Below are positions 8,471-17,647 of a stretch of DNA of 64,000 nt, piece after piece. How positions within the stretch are numbered: position 1 is the stretch's first letter; each line of letters begins with the position of its first letter. Both the position numbers and the translations under genes were made by a program. The notes beneath the pieces are model-generated. The model saw only the letters and a program-made list of their open reading frames with translations. It was not told the DNA's origin and searched no databases. The DNA is from CAZPUI01 sp964415525 (lineage in GTDB: Bacteria > Acidobacteriota > Holophagae > Holophagales > Holophagaceae): contig CAYQAS010000004.1 of assembly GCA_964415525.1 (NCBI GenBank), positions 11,503 through 75,502 of the forward strand. Reading direction: 5' to 3'.

Positions 8471-9121
8471 ATGGTCAAGCGTCCCTCCCATCCCCCGTTC
8501 CGCCGACAGCGGGGTTTCACCCTGGCCCTCCTCCTGGGCCTCTGCGTTGTCATGGGCATCCTGCTCGCGAAAGGGATGCCGAACCTGATCAAGCTGAATC
8601 AGCGTGCCTTGGAGCAGGAACTCATCTTCCGGGGCGAGGAATACGGCATGGCCCTTCGCCGGTACCGCATGAAGACCGGCGGTTACCCCTTGAGTCTGGA
8701 GGACCTCACCAAGGTCCGTCCGCGGATCATCCGGCGGCTCTGGAAGGATCCCATCACCAACGAGGACTTCGAGCCGGTCTTCGCCGTGCAGACAGGCACT
8801 ACGGGCGCGAAAACCGGATTGCCCATTTCCGGAGTCCGTTCCAAGAGCAAGGCGGACAGCGTTCTCAAATACCAGAACAAGACCCTGCACAGCGACTGGG
8901 TGTTCTCTGGCGCCGACGACCTCTTTGGCCAAGGTGGATTCCAGCAAGCAAATCCTGGTGGAACGAAAAGTGGCGGCAGCTCAGGCAGTGGTTCTGGGGG
9001 TGGCTCGGGCAGTGGTTCAGGAAGTGGCAGTGGGGGCGGCTCGGGTAGTGGTTCTGGGGGTGGCAGTGGTAGCGGCTCGGGCAGTGGTTCAGGGAGTGGC
9101 AGCAAGAGCGGTGGGGGGTGA
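8471..9121 (+). CDS. Pseudopilin-like protein with C-terminal Gly/Ser-repeat tail
   Basis: The product is 216 residues. A short basic leader ends in 'RRQRGFTLALLLGLCVVMGILLAKGMP', which is a type III signal: a prepilin peptidase would cut after the Gly before Phe. A helical stretch and a 'YRMKTGGYPLSLEDL' segment follow, as in GspG/PilE-type pseudopilins where 'YP.sL.dL' is common. The last 55 or so residues are almost only Gly and Ser with two Lys, encoded by GGC/AGT/GGT repeats at 8962-9119. No other secretion or pilus gene is adjacent. The pilin call is good; the function of the tail is unknown. Confidence 0.78.
   Translation: MVKRPSHPPFRRQRGFTLALLLGLCVVMGILLAKGMPNLIKLNQRALEQELIFRGEEYGMALRRYRMKTGGYPLSLEDLTKVRPRIIRRLWKDPITNEDFEPVFAVQTGTTGAKTGLPISGVRSKSKADSVLKYQNKTLHSDWVFSGADDLFGQGGFQQANPGGTKSGGSSGSGSGGGSGSGSGSGSGGGSGSGSGGGSGSGSGSGSGSGSKSGGG
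8962..9119 (+). repeat. Low-complexity Gly/Ser coding repeat
   Basis: Imperfect short units (GGCAGTGGTTCTGGGGGTGG and variants) encode an alternating Gly-Ser tail at the end of the pseudopilin-like protein. The units are prone to slippage, so copy number may vary between strains or be misassembled. Confidence 0.85.
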
Positions 9122-9160
9122 GCCCCTAGAAGGCCATGCCATCCATATGTGGGGTGAGGC

Positions 9161-10309
9161 ATGAAGTTGCGCGCATTCGCAGTGGCAGCCCTGATGGCGC
9201 TGCACCTGCCCGCCGACACGGAATCCTTCACCTACTGGGCCACCGGCTTGGCCAAGCGTGGCGTGAAGGTGAGTGCCGGGCTCTGGGAGCTGGACTCGGG
9301 ACGCCTGGTCGAAGGCACGCAAACGGACCTCCCCCTCATACCCGCCAGCACCACCAAGGTGGTCTCCACCTATGCGCTGCTGAAGACCTGGAAACCCTCC
9401 TTCACGCTCGAAACCCAACTCTGGGGCAACCTCAAGGGGGGCGTGGTCCTGGGGGATCTCGTGGTCAAGGGCGGCGGCGATCCTGCCGTGGTCAATGAGC
9501 GCATATGGATGATGGCCCAAGCCCTGAAGGAACGGGGCGTGACCCGCATTCAAGGTCGGATCCGACTGGATTTGAGCGCCTTCGACGGAGTGCTCTACAA
9601 CCCGGATTGGGGCAAGACCACCGCCGACACGACGCCTCCCATCCTCGCCCTGGCCGTGAACCACAACCGGGATGAAAGGGGGCGCATCACCCGAGACCCC
9701 GAACGCCTCGCGGTGGACACCTTCACCCGGATCTTCCGGGAGGCCGGTGTGCCGGTGGAGAACACGGCCCTTTCGGAGAGCGCCGAGCCCGTAAAGCTGC
9801 TCACGTGGTCCTCCCCGCCCCTGCGCCAGCTGGTCTCGGACATCAACAAGTTCAGCAACAACTTCATGATCGAAACGCTGCTCAAGAAGTTCGGCGAAGG
9901 CAGCTGGCCCGGCGGCATCCAGCGGATTCAGGCCTTCTACAAGGGCGTCCTCGACCTCGGTCCCGACAGGATCCAGATCACGGATGGCAGCGGGCTCAGC
10001 AAGGAGAATCGCCTCTCCGCCAAGACGCTTGCCATCGTCCTGCGGGCCGCCTGGCACGATTTCGAGGTGGGACCGGAATTCATCGACAGCCTGAAGACCA
10101 TCGGTGGCGAATCCTGGGTCACCAAGATCAAGGATCCCAACTTGGCCCGGCGGGTGCGCTGCAAGACCGGCCACCTGAACGAAGTGGAAAGTGTCTGCGG
10201 CTACCTGCAGCTTCCCGATGGCCAGCTGAGACTCTTCGCCATCGTACTGAACGGACCTGCCACCCTGGAGGATGTCTGGGCGCAGGTGACCCGCTGGGCG
10301 AATCCTTAG
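9161..10309 (+). CDS. dacB: D-alanyl-D-alanine carboxypeptidase/endopeptidase, PBP4 type (S13)
   Basis: The product is 382 residues. It trims or cleaves D-Ala cross-links in peptidoglycan in the periplasm. The three penicillin-binding motifs are present: Ser63-Thr-Thr-Lys66 in 'IPASTTK', 'SNN' in 'NKFSNNFM', and 'KTG' in 'RCKTGHLNE'. The N-terminus is a signal peptide (MKLRAFAVAALMALHLPA). It is shorter than the E. coli PBP4 of 477 residues, so the large insert between the first and second motif is reduced. The start follows a GGTGAGG element. It begins 39 bp after the pseudopilin-like gene on the same strand. Confidence 0.9.
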   Translation: MKLRAFAVAALMALHLPADTESFTYWATGLAKRGVKVSAGLWELDSGRLVEGTQTDLPLIPASTTKVVSTYALLKTWKPSFTLETQLWGNLKGGVVLGDLVVKGGGDPAVVNERIWMMAQALKERGVTRIQGRIRLDLSAFDGVLYNPDWGKTTADTTPPILALAVNHNRDERGRITRDPERLAVDTFTRIFREAGVPVENTALSESAEPVKLLTWSSPPLRQLVSDINKFSNNFMIETLLKKFGEGSWPGGIQRIQAFYKGVLDLGPDRIQITDGSGLSKENRLSAKTLAIVLRAAWHDFEVGPEFIDSLKTIGGESWVTKIKDPNLARRVRCKTGHLNEVESVCGYLQLPDGQLRLFAIVLNGPATLEDVWAQVTRWANP

Positions 10310-10350
10310 CGTCGTCCATCGTGTTACCGATAGATGCCTGAGGAGTGTTC

Positions 10351-10722
10351 ATGGCCAGGATTGCCATCGTGGACGACAGTCGGCTCGCGCGCACGTACGC
10401 CGCGTCCGTCGTCAAGAAGCTGGGCCATGAGGCGGTGGAGATCGATCCCACCAGCATCTTCGACGTGCTTAAGCAGCTGCGGGAATCCCCCCCGGACATC
10501 CTCATCATGGACTACCTCATGCCCAACTGCCCGGGTGTCAGCTTGGCCAGGGCCTGCCATGAAGATGCGGCCCTCAAGGAAGCGGCCATTTTTGTCGTGA
10601 CCGCCCACCGCGACGAGGAGGTTGGCACGCGCCTGGAGCGCATGGGCGTTCGCGGATTCCTTCACAAGCCGTTTGAGCCGAAGGCATTGGAAGACCTGCT
10701 GGCTGGCGCCTTGGAAGGTTAA
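10351..10722 (+). CDS. Single-domain response regulator (CheY-like receiver)
   Basis: The product is 123 residues and is only a receiver domain. It has the acidic pair in 'IVDDSRLAR', the phospho-acceptor Asp in 'ILIMDYLMP', Thr in 'FVVTAHRD' and the conserved Lys in 'LHKPFEP'. There is no output domain, so it must signal by protein contact. The ATG at 10351 has AGGAG five bases upstream; an in-frame GTG at 10345 overlaps that element and is rejected. No kinase is adjacent, so its partner is unknown. Confidence 0.88.
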   Translation: MARIAIVDDSRLARTYAASVVKKLGHEAVEIDPTSIFDVLKQLRESPPDILIMDYLMPNCPGVSLARACHEDAALKEAAIFVVTAHRDEEVGTRLERMGVRGFLHKPFEPKALEDLLAGALEG

Positions 10723-10742
10723 GCGCACAACTGCGCCCTTCC
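10713..10742. terminator. Possible bidirectional terminator
   Basis: An imperfect stem pairs GGAAGG with CCTTCC and GCGCA with TGCGC between the convergent receiver and ftsE genes. There is no clear T-tract, so this is tentative. Confidence 0.35.
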
Positions 10743-10757
10743 TGCCGATCCAGGCTC

Positions 10758-11444
<687 letters not shown>

Positions 11445-11454
11445 GCCCCGATTC

Positions 11455-11793
11455 TCACATGGCCCCAGAGGGCGGATCCAGGCGCAGGAACTGGCCTCGG
11501 ACGAGCTCCGACAAGAAGGCGCCGGTTCGAGCTTCCACGGGTTCCGCCGCCTCACCAAACTGGGCCCGGACAGCGGCGTAGACCTCCCCCACCGTGCGTG
11601 TGCCATCGCAGAGCGCCCAGATGAAGCCCCCCCGCTCCTCCAGCTTCACTCGGAAGTAGGGCTTCCACATCAGGCGCTGCAGCCACTGCCATTTCGGGCT
11701 CGTGAACTTGGGCCGGAGCAGCACCGTACACCCCTCGGCATCGGTCGTGGCCGCCACCAGGGGCTTGGGGAGATGGGCGAGGACATCGGACAT
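11455..11793 (-). CDS. PqqD family protein
   Basis: The product is 112 residues. The C-terminal part 'GGFIWALCDGTRTVGEVYAAV' followed by 'FLSELVRGQFLRL' is the PqqD/RiPP-recognition pattern, a small winged-helix domain that binds peptide precursors in PQQ and related pathways. No radical SAM maturase or precursor peptide is beside it, so the family name does not imply PQQ synthesis. The start at 11793 follows GATACT by exactly six bases, again suggesting a leaderless mRNA. Earlier in-frame ATGs at 11823 and 11853 lie upstream of this element. It is 10 bp upstream of ftsE on the same strand. Confidence 0.7.
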   Translation of the reverse strand: MSDVLAHLPKPLVAATTDAEGCTVLLRPKFTSPKWQWLQRLMWKPYFRVKLEERGGFIWALCDGTRTVGEVYAAVRAQFGEAAEPVEARTGAFLSELVRGQFLRLDPPSGAM

Positions 11794-11947
11794 GCCCCCA
11801 GTATCGCCTAGGCCGAACCGCATGCCGAAAACCTTCCACCTGGGTTTGGCCATGAATGCAGATTCCTGAAGGGTTGAGATGCCCCGGCTTGTTTCTTCGT
11901 GTGCCCACGAAGCGGGCCTTCGTCGCGAGCTTTTCTCCCCTGAATTG

Positions 11948-11977
11948 AAGGAGGCCCCGGACATCCGGGGCCTCCTT
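11948..11977 (-). terminator. Terminator-like hairpin after the OPT transporter gene
   Basis: A near-perfect stem (AAGGAGGCCCCGG paired with CCGGGGCCTCCTT, four-base loop) lies just past the stop of the minus-strand transporter gene. Only a weak T-rich stretch follows. Confidence 0.65.
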
Positions 11978-11995
11978 CGCAAATCGCGTTGTGGC

Positions 11996-14128
11996 TCAGT
12001 GCCCGGCGTGGGGCGGCGCAGGTTCATCCGCGCGTCCCGCGTGATTCATCGGGATGCGCACCAGCATGTAGCCGATGCCCGCCAGCACGGCGAGGCTGAG
12101 GAGGAAGGGCAGGTTGACGTTGAGCTCGTAGTTCACCTTGAGGAACTTCAAGCCGCCGAAGAGGAGGCCGATCAGCGCCTCGCCCGCGATGAGGCCAGAG
12201 GCCAACAGCACGCCGACGTTCTCGATGCGGATCTTCTGGCCGTCATTCAGGCCCTTCTTCTCGGCCCGCATCTCCACGATGCCCTTCACGAGGCCACCCA
12301 GGAAGATGGCGAAGGTCGTATCCAGGTTCAGATACATGCCGACGCTCACCAGCATGGGGCTCTTCACCTGCATCAGGATGAAGCCGAAGCCCATCAGCAT
12401 GCCCACGATGATGAGCGGCCATGCCATGCGGCCTTCCACGATGCCCTTGCTCAGCATGGCCATCAGGCCCGCCTGGGGGGCGGCGAGGTTCGGGCCGCCG
12501 AAGCCGGCGTTCAGTTCGAGCACTTCCTTCTGGGCGTCGGGGCTGAGGGCCTTCACTTCGTCCAGGGTCAAGGTCTTGCCCTGCAGCTCGGGGCGGGCTG
12601 CGGGATTGGTCACCGTGACGGTTGTCTGCTGAGCGGCCACGAGGGTCGCCATCTTCTTGCCCGCGGCGTCGTTGATGTCGCCCACGTGCAGGATGGCCAG
12701 GGGACCGAACATGACCGCGGCACTGAGAATCACGCCGATGATGTCGCCCACCTGCATCTTCCAGGGGGTGCCGCCCAGGATGTGACCGGCCTTGAGGTCC
12801 TGCAGCATCTCGCCCGCGACCGCGGTGGAGACGCAGATGATGGCGGCGACGCCGAGCACGGCGGCCACGCCCTCACGCCCCTTCACGCCCAGGACGACCA
12901 TCACGAGGGCGGTCACGACGAGCGCCGTCAGCGTCAGCCCGGACATGGGGTTGTTGCTGGAGCCGATGATGCCGACGAGGTAGCCGGACACGGCGGCGAA
13001 GAAGAATCCGAGGATGATCGTCATGATCCCGGCGACCGAAGCCACCAGGAAGCTGCAGCCGAAGATGACCTTGGCGATGCTGAAGGTGGCCAGGGCCACG
13101 AAGACGAGACCCAGCATGAGCCACGTGAAGGGGATGTCCTTGTTCACGCGGTCCACGGTGTGGGTGCCCGCGGCGGCGGCCTTCACGTCATGCACGGAGC
13201 GCTTGAGGCCGGTGATGAGGCTGTTGCGCATCTTGAAGAGGGTGAAGCTGGCACCGACGAGCATGCCGCCGATGGCGATGGGACGCACGATGTGCTTCCA
13301 AACGAGGGTGGCGAAGTCGATCCACTGGGCGTTCGTGGCATCTGCGGGCATCACGGAGGGGGCCAGGAAATACATGACCATGGGTACCAACAGGCCCCAG
13401 GCGATCATGCCGCCGGCGAAGTTCAGGCTCGCGAGCTTAGGCCCGATGATGTAGCCCACGCCCATGTAAGCCGGGCTGATGCCAGGGCTGGAGAGCACGA
13501 TGCCGCCCACGGCCTTGGCCTTGAGGCTGATCTGCGCGAAGGAGACCTCCTTGAAGGCGACGAATTTCGCCCATGCAGCAGTGAGGACCTTCAGCTGGCA
13601 GAGCGTCTGCACGGCGGCGCCGATGCCCATGGCGCTGAACAGGAAGCCCATGCCGCCCTCGCCGCCCTGGCCCGCCTTGTGGATCTCGGCGGCGGCCAGA
13701 CTCTCGGGATAGGGCAGTTCGGCGTCTTCCACCATCACGCGACGGAGCAGCGCGACGAACATGATCCCCAGGATGCCGCCGGCGATCATGATGAGGCTGG
13801 AGGCCACGTAGTGGGACGGCTTGGAGAAGTCCACCCAGATACCCGACAGCACGAAGCCGGGGATCGTGAAGATGGCGCCGGCGGCGACGGACTCGCCGAT
13901 GGAGCCGACGGTACGGGCCATGTTCTCTTCCAGGATCGTGCCCTTGAAGAGCTTGATGAGGGCCATGCCGATGACGGCAGCCGGATAGGTGGCCGCAATG
14001 GTCATGCCGGCGCGCAGTCCGAGGTAGGCGTTGGCAGCTCCCAGCACCACGGCCAAGATCAAGCCGATGATGAGGGCCCGAAGGGTGAATTCCTTCAGGT
14101 TCTGGTCCGAGGGGACAAGGGGTTGCAT
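11996..14128 (-). CDS. OPT family oligopeptide transporter
   Basis: The product is 710 residues with about 15 hydrophobic segments. It belongs to the OPT family, proton-coupled importers of small peptides or metal chelates. Recognisable family features are 'NAYLGLRAGMTIAATYPAAVIGMAL' near the N-terminus, a 'GG.L.P..Y' type region and 'SSNNPMSGLTLTALVV' mid-protein. A hydrophilic insert at about residues 490-540 includes 'QQTTVTVTNPAARPEL'. The ATG at 14128 is chosen over 14143 because GGAGGATCACCCT lies right before it. With the secreted dipeptidases encoded elsewhere in the window, import of di- or oligopeptides is a reasonable inference, but substrate is not shown by sequence. Confidence 0.88.
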   Translation of the reverse strand: MQPLVPSDQNLKEFTLRALIIGLILAVVLGAANAYLGLRAGMTIAATYPAAVIGMALIKLFKGTILEENMARTVGSIGESVAAGAIFTIPGFVLSGIWVDFSKPSHYVASSLIMIAGGILGIMFVALLRRVMVEDAELPYPESLAAAEIHKAGQGGEGGMGFLFSAMGIGAAVQTLCQLKVLTAAWAKFVAFKEVSFAQISLKAKAVGGIVLSSPGISPAYMGVGYIIGPKLASLNFAGGMIAWGLLVPMVMYFLAPSVMPADATNAQWIDFATLVWKHIVRPIAIGGMLVGASFTLFKMRNSLITGLKRSVHDVKAAAAGTHTVDRVNKDIPFTWLMLGLVFVALATFSIAKVIFGCSFLVASVAGIMTIILGFFFAAVSGYLVGIIGSSNNPMSGLTLTALVVTALVMVVLGVKGREGVAAVLGVAAIICVSTAVAGEMLQDLKAGHILGGTPWKMQVGDIIGVILSAAVMFGPLAILHVGDINDAAGKKMATLVAAQQTTVTVTNPAARPELQGKTLTLDEVKALSPDAQKEVLELNAGFGGPNLAAPQAGLMAMLSKGIVEGRMAWPLIIVGMLMGFGFILMQVKSPMLVSVGMYLNLDTTFAIFLGGLVKGIVEMRAEKKGLNDGQKIRIENVGVLLASGLIAGEALIGLLFGGLKFLKVNYELNVNLPFLLSLAVLAGIGYMLVRIPMNHAGRADEPAPPHAGH

Positions 14129-14228
14129 AGGGTGATCCTCCATGGGGCTGTGTGCGGGTCGAGTCGCATCATTCTGACGTCCGAGCCCGCTCTGGCAAAA
14201 TCCTTCTTCTAACGGAGCCGTTTACAAC

Positions 14229-14993
14229 ATGTCCCTTGAGCAACTCGTCACGAGCCGCGCCAATCCCCGATTCAAATCCATCGGTCAGCAGATCGCCGCC
14301 AGCGGCCTGAAGCGCACCCACACCCTGCTGCTCGGGGAGAAGCTGATGGAGGCCTGGCGCGAGGCTCCGTTCGCCGACCGCCTGATCCCGGAGCTCGCCC
14401 TGAGCCTCGACGGCGCCGGAACCCACCCCATGGCCCGGGCCCTGCGACTTGACACCTTGCAACTTTCAGAATCACTCATGAAAGATCTGGCCGATGCCGG
14501 GAGCCCGCCCCGCCATGCCCTCCTGGCCCGGATGACGCCCGATCCCAGCGGTCCCTTGGCGGAGCGGGTCATCGCCCCCTGGGGCATCCAGGATCCCGGC
14601 AACCTGGGCGCCGTGTTGCGCAGCGCTGCGGGTTTCGGTTTCCAGGAGGCGCTTCTGGGCCCCGGATGTGCGGATCCATTCAGTCCCAAGGCCCTCCGGG
14701 GCACCATGGGCGCCGCCTTCCTGATGCAGCTGCGGCGCGCCGCGGCGATTCCCTTCGATGAAGGCCGGTGGTGGGCGTTGGATGGCGGCCCGGGCGCCGT
14801 ACCCATGGCGGACGCCGACCTCAGCACGCCCCTGCGCATCCTCGTTGGGAACGAAGGGCACGGTTGGCAGCAGGTGGAGATGCCCGCCCACGTGCGGCGC
14901 CTCGCCATTCCCATCCGGGGCGTGGAGAGCCTCAACGCCGCCGTCGCCGCGGGCATCGCCTGCTTCGACGCCGCCCGAAGGAATGCCTGGTGA
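14229..14993 (+). CDS. TrmH/SpoU-family RNA 2'-O-methyltransferase
   Basis: The product is 254 residues. It carries the three SpoU motifs of the knotted methyltransferase fold: 'QDPGNLGAVLRSAAGFGF', 'LRILVGNEGHGW' and 'IPIRGVESLNAAVAAGIACF'. The N-terminal 90 residues are a small substrate-binding domain ('SRANPRFKSI'). The enzyme would methylate a ribose in tRNA or rRNA using S-adenosylmethionine; the target nucleotide cannot be told. Its last codons overlap the GTG start of lnt by four bases. Confidence 0.88.
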   Translation: MSLEQLVTSRANPRFKSIGQQIAASGLKRTHTLLLGEKLMEAWREAPFADRLIPELALSLDGAGTHPMARALRLDTLQLSESLMKDLADAGSPPRHALLARMTPDPSGPLAERVIAPWGIQDPGNLGAVLRSAAGFGFQEALLGPGCADPFSPKALRGTMGAAFLMQLRRAAAIPFDEGRWWALDGGPGAVPMADADLSTPLRILVGNEGHGWQQVEMPAHVRRLAIPIRGVESLNAAVAAGIACFDAARRNAW

Positions 14994-16483
14994 ACAAGAC
15001 CCACTCCGCCCTCGCCACTCTTGGCTTCGCCCTGCTCTTCGTGGTCGCCCATACCTTCCCGTATCCCGGGGTGGTTGGCGTCGTGGGTTGCCTGCTCGGC
15101 TTCGCGATGCTGACCGCCATGGCCGGACTGGTGGTGCGGGGCCTGGGCCTCCGATGGCTCTGGCTGGCCTACGTCCTGGGCTTCCTGGGCATGTTCCATT
15201 GGATGCCCCGGATGATCTCCGTGATGGGCGGGATGCCCCTGCCCGCGGGCTTTGCAGGCCTCGCCCTCTTCAGCGGCTATGAGTCCATCGGACCCGTGCT
15301 CGCCATGGCCCTGTTCCGCGCCCTCTACCGGCGTCAGCGTCCTGTGGCGGCCACCCTCGTCACCGCCGGCGCCATCGTCGCCTGGGAGGCGTTGGGCTGG
15401 CACATCTATCCCATCAACTGGGCCTACAGCCTGGGCGCCGTGCCCGTCCTGGCCCGCGCCACGGCCTTCACCGGCTCCTGGGGCGCCGCGGCCCTGATGT
15501 GGGTCGCGGGGCTCTGGAGCGGGATGAAGCTGGCGGAAGGCGACCGTTCGTGGAAGGGCTGGGGGGCCCAAGTGGCTCTGATCGCGCTGTTTGCGGGTCT
15601 CGGCAGTGCCTGGTATCTGCTGCCCCGCGCCCCCCGCAAGGTGGCCGATGTAGTGATGGTGCAGCCGAACTTTCCACCTGGACGCGCCATTCCCGGCATG
15701 GAGGCCATCGGTTGGAACCTGACCGAGCAGGCCATGACCCAGGCCGCGCTCCCGAAGGCCGATGCCCCGACCCTCGTACTCTGGGCAGAGAGCAGCATCC
15801 TGGGCTGGGACCACCGCGGCCCTGTGCCCGCCCTCACCCAGGCAGCCCAGAAGCACGGCGTGACCTGGATCTTCGGAACGGAAGGCGGGGCCATGAACCT
15901 CGTGCGGGCCGAAGGCGGTGGTCAGCCCCCCATGGTGCTCGGCAAGGTCTATCCCATGCCCTTCGGCGAGCGCATGCCGGGGCCCGAAGGCCTGCGGCAG
16001 TGGCTGGACCAGCAAACCAACCGGCTCAGCCAAGTGCCTGGCACCCTCACGCCTCAGTCCTCCTTCGACATGGCGAGCCCGAACGGCCCCATCCGCATCC
16101 ACTCCGTCATCTGCAACGAGGCCCTGATGCCCGCCCGGGTGGTGGAAGGCCTCGCCATCGCCGGGGGGGATCTCCTCACCAACCACACCAACGACGGCTG
16201 GTTCGACCGGAGCCTCGCCACAGACCAGCACGCGGGGCAGATCCGCCTGCGGGCGCCGGAAATGGGCATCCCCCTCCTCCGCGCCACCCTCACCGGCAAG
16301 AGCGGCATCTTCCGGGAGGACGGCACCTGGGAACTCTGGGGCGAAGCCCAGACGGAGGCCACGCACACCTTCCGGCTCGACTGGCAGCCGGTGAAGACGC
16401 CCTGGCGCAACGCCGGATGGCGCTGGAGCCTGCTGGTGGCCTATGTGGCGATGACTGGTTGGGTGCTCGTGCGGCGGCACTGA
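14990..16483 (+). CDS. lnt: Apolipoprotein N-acyltransferase
   Basis: The product is 497 residues. Lnt adds the third acyl chain to lipoproteins at the periplasmic face of the inner membrane. Five or six N-terminal membrane helices (residues 1-190) are followed by a nitrilase-like domain. The catalytic residues are visible as Glu in 'VLWAESSILGWD', Lys in 'LGKVYPMPFGERMPG' and Cys in 'SVICNEALMP'. 'LLTNHTNDGWF' is also typical. A final membrane helix closes the protein. The start is GTG at 14990, overlapping the upstream stop, with AAGGAA in front; this matches the hydrophobic N-terminus. Confidence 0.93.
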   Translation: MNKTHSALATLGFALLFVVAHTFPYPGVVGVVGCLLGFAMLTAMAGLVVRGLGLRWLWLAYVLGFLGMFHWMPRMISVMGGMPLPAGFAGLALFSGYESIGPVLAMALFRALYRRQRPVAATLVTAGAIVAWEALGWHIYPINWAYSLGAVPVLARATAFTGSWGAAALMWVAGLWSGMKLAEGDRSWKGWGAQVALIALFAGLGSAWYLLPRAPRKVADVVMVQPNFPPGRAIPGMEAIGWNLTEQAMTQAALPKADAPTLVLWAESSILGWDHRGPVPALTQAAQKHGVTWIFGTEGGAMNLVRAEGGGQPPMVLGKVYPMPFGERMPGPEGLRQWLDQQTNRLSQVPGTLTPQSSFDMASPNGPIRIHSVICNEALMPARVVEGLAIAGGDLLTNHTNDGWFDRSLATDQHAGQIRLRAPEMGIPLLRATLTGKSGIFREDGTWELWGEAQTEATHTFRLDWQPVKTPWRNAGWRWSLLVAYVAMTGWVLVRRH

Positions 16484-16498
16484 AGGCGCTCAGCACTT

Positions 16499-16660
16499 CG
16501 GACCTTTCCTCCCAGAAGGCCGCGCCAAATCGTGGCTCTGGTGTTCACGAGAGAGACAAAGCCCTTCACCCCTTACATCCTTGTTCTCATCTTCTTTCAA
16601 AAGAACGTTTAACAAGGATGAAAGGAATCAAAGGGATGACTGCAGCAGGCGTTGCCTGCC
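16499..16660. repeat. Dispersed intergenic repeat with internal hairpin (copy 1)
   Basis: This stretch matches another at 54614-54780 over most of its length. Shared landmarks are TTTCCTCCCA, CTTTCAAAAGAA, GTTTAACAAGGATGAAAGG and GCAGGCGTTGCCTGCC. The core is an inverted repeat (CATCCTTGTT at 16576-16585 with AACAAGGATG at 16611-16620, extended on both sides). It lies in the 490-bp gap between lnt and maf; the rest of that gap (16661-16975) shows no convincing gene. Confidence 0.75.
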
Positions 16661-16975
16661 CTGCCCTTCCCGTCTCCAATCTTGGGGCTGGACATGTCGG
16701 TGAACTCGGGACTCGAAGCCAATCGTCCAAACATCGAAAGCCCGGGCTGGGAATCCCATCTGTTGAACGCAACTCCGTATCAACGCACTTGGATCGCCAT
16801 GCATCGCCGCCTTGAGGTGCTTTTTGCCGGAGATGAACGCGATGGACGACGAAAAATGAAAAACCCGGCTCAAGCGCTGACGTGAACCATTCCGGGTCAA
16901 GGACGAGATTCGACCGTCGGGAGCCATCTTTCCTACCCCATCGTGCTGTACTGGTTTTCCATTAAAGGACCGCCC

Positions 16976-17569
16976 ATGCCCCAGCACCCCATCCTCGCCT
17001 CCGCCAGCCCCCGCCGCCGTCAGTGGCTGGAGGCGCTGCGGATCCCCCACGACATCGTGGTGCCGGACGTGGATGAGACGCCGCTGCCAGACGAGGATCC
17101 AGCGGCGATGGTGGTGCGCCTCTCGCGCCTGAAGGCGGAGGCGGTGGCGGCGCAGCATCCCGGCCGCTGGGTCATCGCCTCGGATACCACCGTGGCCTTC
17201 GACCACCACAACCTGGGCAAGCCCATGGATGTGGACGACGCCGTGCGCATGGTGCGCCTCATCCAGGGCCGCGCCCACGAGGTCCACACGGGGCTCTGCC
17301 TACTGCGGGATTCCGAGGTCCATACGTTTGTGGATACTGCCGAGGTCTTCATGCGGCCCATCACCGAGGCCCAGGCCCGCTGGTATGCCCAGACGGGCGA
17401 GCCCATGGACAAGGCGGGGGCGTACGCCGCCCAGGGCATCGCGGCGCTCTTCCTCGACCGCATTGAGGGCAGTTTCGCCACGGTGATGGGCTTCCCCGTG
17501 GAGCGCTTCGGCGCCCTGGTGCAGCGACTGGGCCTGCTGGAGACCTGGCTGGGGCTGCCCAAGGGCTGA
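16976..17569 (+). CDS. maf: Maf-type nucleotide pyrophosphatase
   Basis: The product is 197 residues, the usual Maf length. It has the opening 'ILASASPRRRQWLEAL', the 'SDTTVAFD' segment and 'GRAHEVHTGLCLL', then 'DKAGAYAAQGIAALFLDRIEGSFATVMGFPV'. Maf proteins hydrolyse non-canonical or modified nucleoside triphosphates to monophosphates. The usual 'SDTvV..dg.iLGKP' reads 'SDTTVAFDHHNLGKP', so the call is secure. The ATG at 16976 starts the conserved region directly; an in-frame ATG at 16943 adds only 11 residues. Confidence 0.92.
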   Translation: MPQHPILASASPRRRQWLEALRIPHDIVVPDVDETPLPDEDPAAMVVRLSRLKAEAVAAQHPGRWVIASDTTVAFDHHNLGKPMDVDDAVRMVRLIQGRAHEVHTGLCLLRDSEVHTFVDTAEVFMRPITEAQARWYAQTGEPMDKAGAYAAQGIAALFLDRIEGSFATVMGFPVERFGALVQRLGLLETWLGLPKG

Positions 17570-17647
17570 GCCCTCGGCTGCGGATCCCTTGTACACTCCG
17601 TCCATGCCTCTTTCATTTGCCCAACCCCGCCGCCCAAGGAGCCTGTC

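Noticed and set aside
11879..14212. 777-codon plus-strand open frame
   Set aside because: It is antisense to the OPT transporter and is His/Asp/Gly-rich, the usual result of reading GC-rich coding DNA backwards.
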